A DNA stretch of 64,000 bases. Source: Pycnopodia helianthoides. Its lineage: Eukaryota > Echinodermata > Asteroidea > Forcipulatida > Asteriidae. Shown here one piece after another: positions 58,299 through 64,000 of the stretch. The number at the start of each line of letters is the position of its first letter. The first letter of the stretch is position 1. The translations under genes were made by a program, and so were the position numbers. The stretch is taken from positions 12,032,139 to 12,096,138 of the forward strand of contig CM063249.1 of NCBI GenBank assembly GCA_032158295.1, in the 5' to 3' direction. The notes below the pieces were generated by a model. That model was not told the DNA's origin. It saw only the letters and a list, made by a program, of their open reading frames with translations, and did not search any database.

Positions 58299-58889
58299 GG
58301 CGGATTTAAACCTTGGCGATAATTCGAGTTCAACTTTTCTCATTGTTTCTTAAAGATCTTCTCTATTTGCTTGACTTCCCTTTGATTTTTTTTCTACGTT
58401 TTTGACCGTGAACCTCAAAAGGTTGTCGGTTATCTCAAAGCTACACTAATTCTTGAATTTGTTAGAATCGATTCTCCATGCAAACACAATGCACATGGGA
58501 AAACGGCCTGCATAACACTTTAACTTAAAGTTGGGGAGGGCGGGGGCTAGGCTATGGTGGAATTATGGTGTGATCATGGTGTGTGTGACTCACATCAGCC
58601 TAAAACTCAAATTCTTAAGCAGAAAAAGTCATAAATGGTAGTAGACCACACAGAGAGTTATTTCCGGTCCCCAAAAATGACATCAATAACTTTCCGTTAA
58701 AAGTCAATCGGGGAAAAACCTTTTTTTCGTCGTGTCGCATTGGATCGGAGCGTGCGTTTCGTCGTGTCATCGGGTCAAGTATGACGCGTCGAAGGTCATC
58801 ACTCATGACTGATGTAATGACGCATCTGTATATGAGAGCTTTAAAAGTTAATACAAACAAAAAAGGGAACTTCCCCGTTGTCCCCACTT

Positions 58890-59333
58890 GAGAATCGTCC
58901 CAACTTATAGTTGGGACTGTCCCCCAACTTGACTGTTAAACAGTTGGGACGGTCCAGCTAAAGCTGGGATCCAGAGAACGCCCTGTCGCCAAAAGCAGGG
59001 TACCATCGGCCGCCGGTATACATTGTATTGGTTGATCGCAACTCTAGACTGTTGGTGGTTATATGGTGAGGGTAACTCCAGTTGTGTGAAATGTGATCGA
59101 GAAACAGCTCATTCTACTCTAGTTTTTCTCTAGTTTTTTATATCACGTATGAGCCCCGTTGTAAGCCATGAGAAACTTGAGAGGATCGTAAACTACTTGG
59201 AGGACCATTTCTTGTGGTTATCTATACACATCTATCACTATGCAGGCAATCCCAGCTATAGTTGGGCCGTCCCGACTGTAGCACTCAACTTGGGACACCC
59301 ACCCGGGTCCCAACTATAGTTGGGACGATTCTC
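58890..59333. mobile_element. Nested-palindrome element with GAGAATCGTCCCAAC ends
   Basis: The outer ends GAGAATCGTCCCAACTTATA and TATAGTTGGGACGATTCTC are inverted. Near each end the self-complementary core CCCAACTATAGTTGGG or variants recur (58898, 58935, 59253, 59309). The middle (59000-59240) is unrelated single-copy-looking sequence. No coding capacity. Confidence 0.7.
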
Positions 59334-61546
59334 CATTTGGGACGGAGCAATTAATTCAAGAGGAAGTTGTCCATAAGGAAGTTATTAATTAGTGGTTCGT
59401 ATGCACCATACGCCCTATTACGATACAACCCTGCCACGGTCTGAAGTTTCGCAATGAACCACATCGCAGTGTTGTGATGTCTCCATATAGTGCAATAATG
59501 CCAGTGATTTATCATCGGTTTGCAACCGATGAGAGTTGCCTTTTTATCGTGATAATGCAACTTTCTGGAATTGTTTTGTGTTGCATGCTGTTATAACCAC
59601 TTTGTCTTGGCTTTGCTTGTATTGGTTTGGTCCCATTGTAGGTGTGTGTTTCCGCATGTTTTTCCCCAAAATGATCTCAACAGGCCCACTTAGTCATTAT
59701 GCCTATGTATCCACAATGACCACTGTTCGCTCGTTCATTCAAGTACGCCCGTCCTTGAGGGGTGCGAACGCTTCGGTCGTTTCCGTGGCAACTCGCAACA
59801 ACTTTCGGAAACATGCCCCTTTCATCATAAATAAAACTTCACGGTTAAATCATTTTTTAGGCCTTTGTGCTCACGGGGGGGGGGTATTGTATAGGGAGTG
59901 TGTAAATGCACTTTCACCTCCCCATAATTCCCTATAATTTTTCTCCGTTGGCATTTTTAGTGTTATTAGCATTCTATTGAAGCTTAAAAGTAACGACACC
60001 AAGGGCATCCCGACTATTGTTTCAATCTATTCGTCGACCAAAAGTCAATAATAATTGTAGTTTTCTCTAAGAATGCTAATTTGCAAAACAAAGTTTGACC
60101 ATTGACCGCACAGATGGGGTTCTGTGCTGGGTGTACTCGAAATAGTATGGAGATTAATTGCAGTTGTCAAGTCGACCAACTGGCATTCGTTAGACCCCCA
60201 GGGAAATGCCGATCCGTATAATATCGGCTTCCATACAGTATAGACCCTCCAGAAGGAAAGGCCCTTTGCTACGCCCCAGATTGTCACACGAATTGCACAT
60301 TCTGGCGACGTCAAACGTAATTATTAAGCTTCACCCTAAATAGTTAGGTTTCTGTACGGTTTCTAATCATTGTAAAGTTATGCATTGGGTTATGACAGCA
60401 GTTTTAGTCATCGAGGCTTCATGGGTATAATACGTCACTTTGATTGGTTCTCACGTGTTTGTAAAATGGAAAGTGATCTGTGACGTCAGGCTTGTATCTT
60501 TCAATGTCCTTGCATTGCTTTCACAGTCGGATTGTTTATTTATTTATGTTCCCACATAAACTTAAACACTTTTTCAAAAGAAATGTGCACAAGAAAGTCT
60601 TGAGCTTTCAGATTGAAATTTTATCAAAATAATTCCCAATCTGGTGTGGTCCATGATTGGGAACAATCGAAAACTCATCATATACTTCCTGCCAGTGCCA
60701 AGTGGTCCCACCAAAATAATTCCATCTGAACTACTGTCATGAGCGAGAAACGTGTCCCCCATCAATATGCAATTTTTTTTCCAGATTAAAATAAGCAAAT
60801 TGAACTATGACAAATATATACCTTGCTAGACTATTGAGTATTATAATTCATATTTTTTTTCTCGAACACGCGCCCCCTTATTGATGACTGTTGGTCCTTG
60901 CATGAATTTGTGTTGAAAAAGAGAGGGTTGTAATATATTCGATAATTTAGAAACCAGTGATCTTCGGTTCCTTCCTAGCCATTGGATCGAGGCATGGAGG
61001 TAGAATGGCTTAGGTAGAGGGGGAAATGCATGGAAATGTTACCACGGAGCATCTTGGATCGAAGCATACGGTGAAGGGTCTCCCTTCATGCTGAGCCGTG
61101 GTGCCAACTCTTAATTCAATTATACCGAACAAATCTCAGCCCCGTATGGCCACCTCCTCCGTCGCTGCAATCGTCATGTAATCAATCAATCAATCATTCT
61201 TGCCGTCGGCACAAAATTAACAGAAGCCATTGTCTAAAGAGTGGCAAAGCAAGGCTGTGTCATTAGCTTAGCTCCTCCCACCCTTCAAAACACATAAACA
61301 AATCTAAAGTTTCGGCGAAATGCCTTTCTTAGATCACCCCTACTAAATGTACATGTACACCTTCCTACATGTACATGTACGTGTACGCACTGCTTACATC
61401 TACGTATACACAGACGTGACGCAAAGCGCGCATGTGAAAGCGCATGTTAGCTGCTTATGAAGTGACGTAGGCCTATACTAAAAATGCGCACTCCAAGTTT
61501 AGCCGTGTAGGGGCGGCACAGTAGTCGACCTCAAACGAACCGCAAA

Positions 61547-61557
61547 CCTTTATAAGG
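61547..61557 (+). promoter_or_regulatory. Candidate TATA box (CCTTTATAAGG)
   Basis: TTATAAGG lies about 315 nt before the ATG at 61871, with GGGGCGGC at 61510-61517 upstream. Transcription would then begin near 61580. This is inferred from spacing only. Confidence 0.35.
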
Positions 61558-61870
61558 ACGTTGCACAAGTTGTTGAGGTAGAAAGACTGCGCATACCGAA
61601 AAGTAAGAAATCACCCTCGATGCAGTTGGCGCTGTAGAGTACCGTACTGTGCTTGTATTGAAAGTGAGCCGAGAAAAGTGAAAAAGTGAGTTTGAGGGGG
61701 TCTCTTCGATCATACCACCGACGAGTGAAAAGCATGTGATATAAAAACGTGTTCACAAGGCCGGGATAATTTCAGACTTTTGTTGACACTCCTGTCGTTC
61801 AGAGCCGAGGAGATAGGACCACAGCCGGCTGAGGTACCGCACTGGAACGTTTGAAACTGAAGCACCAAAT

Positions 61871-61984
61871 ATGTTTGCTCTCCTGTATGCCGTTGTCTTG
61901 CTGTGTCTCTCCAGCAGAGCAATCTCTGGATTTGACTTGCCGTTAGGACCGGGACTGGGTGAAGGCAAACTTCTTCAGGGAATG
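61871..61984 (+). CDS. First coding exon of a secreted or membrane protein (partial)
   Basis: The ATG at 61871 opens 38 codons in phase up to a donor ATG|GTGAGT at 61985. The first 20 residues form a classic signal peptide: MFALLYAVVLLCLSSRAISG, with likely cleavage near SG|F. FDLPLGPGLGEGKLLQGM follows. No downstream exon is identifiable before the window ends, so the protein family is unknown. Support comes from the signal peptide, the consensus donor and the upstream TATA-like box. The gene is divergent from PRODH2 at 11.6 kb. Confidence 0.6.
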
Positions 61985-61997
61985 GTGAGTTGAATGT

Positions 61998-62175
<178 letters not shown>

Positions 62176-64000
62176 ATTATCTTGGACGGCCCTTCGGCTT
62201 CACTCGGCATGGTAGACCCACCGTCTGGGCCGGGTATACACATTGATTGGTGCACTTACTTTTTGGAACTGTTCGATTGTTTTAATCTGAATACAAACCT
62301 GTGAACAGTGTAGCATTTTTGAGATATCGCCGAAAGTGTGAAGGATGGTTATGTTCACGCGCGCAGGAAAAATAAATCCGTAATTGGAATACAGAATCTG
62401 AGAAACGTTTTTAGGCATGAAACGTTTCTCAGATTGGTTTCACATTCCTTAGAAGGGAATCAAAGTAATTACCAACGGCATACCCATACCCTACCTTTAA
62501 GGACATTCAAGGGGGTTCATACTACTTGCATGTAGTGCACCACCACCGCGGGGTCCCTCCAGCAAACTCCACGACCGTGCACGATGATCACCATGAAGTG
62601 AACCTCATCAACGGCCAGCAATTCTAGGACTTCTATTTCGTCATGCAGTTCCAAGGCTTTACGGAAAGTAGGGAAAGTAGTGCTGGATAAACTGCGGATA
62701 TTTCCGGTCCCAGTGGGGTGGTGCAACATTATGCAATGCAAGAATTGGAAAAACAAGTTGATTAGTTACAAATTTGATTTTTTTTAGATAGGGCAAGGAA
62801 TTCGGTTAGCTAGGCCTAGAGCAGTAATTTGCGATAATGTGGGTATTACTAATTTCATCATAAGTGAGTTGCATTTATCACAGAGCAAATGAACCTTTGA
62901 AGACTTCAACTTGAGGATAGTTTTGTTTTGAATTCGATGACAAAAAGGAGCAATCGAACATATACCCACCGGAAACATAATGTCAGAAAGCCAACATTTG
63001 TATTATCACCAATGAAGACAGGACGTTTCAAATTGTCTCTAAAAAAACCCATCCCCATCACCGTTAAGACGACCGACAAATAATATCCCCCGAAAGACAA
63101 CAACAGCAGGGCGAGCAGGCAGACTGGCAGGTGATCATGTTTAAATAAATCTTTGGTTGCAGTTTTGGATCTAAAACGTATGATAGGATTCTTTTGTAAT
63201 TAGCAACATTCAGAATGTACACATTTAATAGTCCTGTCTGAATTTCTTAGGCATTTACTTTCGAGGAAATTGCCTCTTTTCCTGGTGTTAATATCTTGCC
63301 GTGGTCATGTCAGACTTTTTTTTAATGAGTGAAGCATCTTTACATGCCGAAAAATGGCAAGCCGGACACCGTTCATTTCCTCGCTGATTTTTTTGAAAGC
63401 AACACATGTGGAAAGTGCACTTCAACTAAGGAAATGTTCACACACACACATGTTATCTTCATGATAATTACTAAATTGTTATCATAAATTCTGAAATTGT
63501 TCTCCGGTAAAAAAAAAATAATGATGTTCCGTCCATTGTTTTGGTATGCTCTCTTTTGATCCTCTGCGTGAAAGAACTGCCGAGATGTGGCCTTTCTTGA
63601 CGTGATACGTCAATCTTCATGAAAACAATGCCATTCATTCAGCCATTTTTATCATGAAGGTTGCTTTTTCTTTATCGCCATGAAGAGATTAACTCTTGTT
63701 TTTGTTACCGTAAAAAAAAAAAAAACTCCCGACGAGACACATCTTCCAATTGCCAGTTCCATTACACAAGAACAAACCTGATAAACCAGTGGACGTCCAA
63801 CAACCTTGGTGCCATGTTAACGATGTTTACCCGCCGTAATTGGGGGAATATTCACCGACGGAGAAAATCCTTGACAAGTTTGCTTCTCAAAATAAAAAAA
63901 ACACACCAAAATTAGGGAAAAGAAGTTGACGAAGAAAAAAAAAAGTCCGTATGGTCCTTCTCAGATGGTTCCCATGTCGCCCATGCGTCATTAACTCCAA
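62176..64000. other. Intron of the signal-peptide gene
   Basis: It contains a copy of the repeat duplicated at 46561-46960 (about 62245-62505), then a 62510-62760 stretch of more coding-like composition that is broken by stops on the plus strand and open on the minus strand. Neither strand gives a recognisable protein. The remainder is AT-rich with short A runs. No acceptor and exon could be supported. Confidence 0.45.

Larger units (their letters stand above)
50225..61870. other. PRODH2 upstream region and repeat-rich spacer without supportable genes
   Basis: About 11.6 kb. I found no exon chain or recognisable protein. Contents: the PRODH2 promoter side (50266-50960), GC-mixed unique sequence (51300-53000), a diverged repeat at 53215-53400 related to 22380-22560, a family H MITE (about 53677-53860), a family A MITE (53864-54257), (ATT)n at 54708-54725, a block at 56160-56430 whose ends are imperfect inverted copies around TTTACGGGCA, palindromes (57442-57526), a repeat with a histone-like hairpin (58205-58300), and a nested-palindrome element (58890-59333). 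Open frames of 60-130 codons occur on both strands but show no domain or splice logic. Confidence 0.5.

Noticed and set aside
59536..59937. 133-codon plus-strand frame in the spacer
   Set aside because: No recognisable domain, no splice sites, and a composition like its surroundings. Treated as chance.
62517..62756. Coding-looking stretch open on the minus strand, nearly open on plus
   Set aside because: It may be a dead transposon or gene fragment. No family was recognisable and the plus strand has internal stops, so no gene is called.

Overview
The window is nuclear DNA from an invertebrate animal. Genes are split into many short exons by GT-AG introns of 0.1-3.5 kb, and the introns and spacers are packed with palindromic MITE-like repeats, a tRNA-derived SINE, foldback hairpins and a large G-rich minisatellite. 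The protein sequences are closest in character to deuterostomes. I infer an echinoderm, most likely a sea star, but the sequence alone does not prove it. There are no operons, CRISPR arrays, rRNA genes or convincing free-standing tRNA genes.

Layout. (1) 284-4546, plus strand: the last six coding exons of MMAB (mitochondrial cob(I)alamin adenosyltransferase); its 5' part lies before the window. (2) 6666-15269, minus strand: a complete 14-exon B3GLCT, the ER glucosyltransferase that extends O-fucose on thrombospondin repeats, ending in a KEEL retention signal. MMAB and B3GLCT are tail to tail. (3) 16635-35875, plus strand: a 16-exon gene for a degenerate TBC (Rab-GAP-like) protein with a charged coiled-coil tail. 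It is head to head with B3GLCT across about 1.4 kb, and both starts carry a YY1-type AAnATGGCGGCC element. One of its introns holds a roughly 2-kb minisatellite. (4) 39913-50224, minus strand: a complete 9-exon PRODH2-like gene (mitochondrial hydroxyproline dehydrogenase), tail to tail with the TBC gene. (5) 50225-61870: about 11.6 kb of repeat-rich spacer with no gene I can support. (6) 61871-61984, plus strand: a signal-peptide first exon of a secreted or membrane protein whose remaining exons I cannot see; a long TAG trinucleotide repeat follows its splice donor.

The genes do not form one pathway. MMAB and PRODH2 are mitochondrial metabolic enzymes, B3GLCT works in the ER, and the TBC protein is probably cytosolic. 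Their adjacency looks incidental.

Two things stand out. First, several otherwise intact conserved exons each lack one base, and a 53-bp tandem repeat contains a copy that differs only by losses. This points to deletion-type consensus errors in the assembly rather than dead genes. Second, a dispersed repeat family carries 16-nt hairpins matching the histone mRNA 3' stem-loop consensus, with paired changes that keep the stem.
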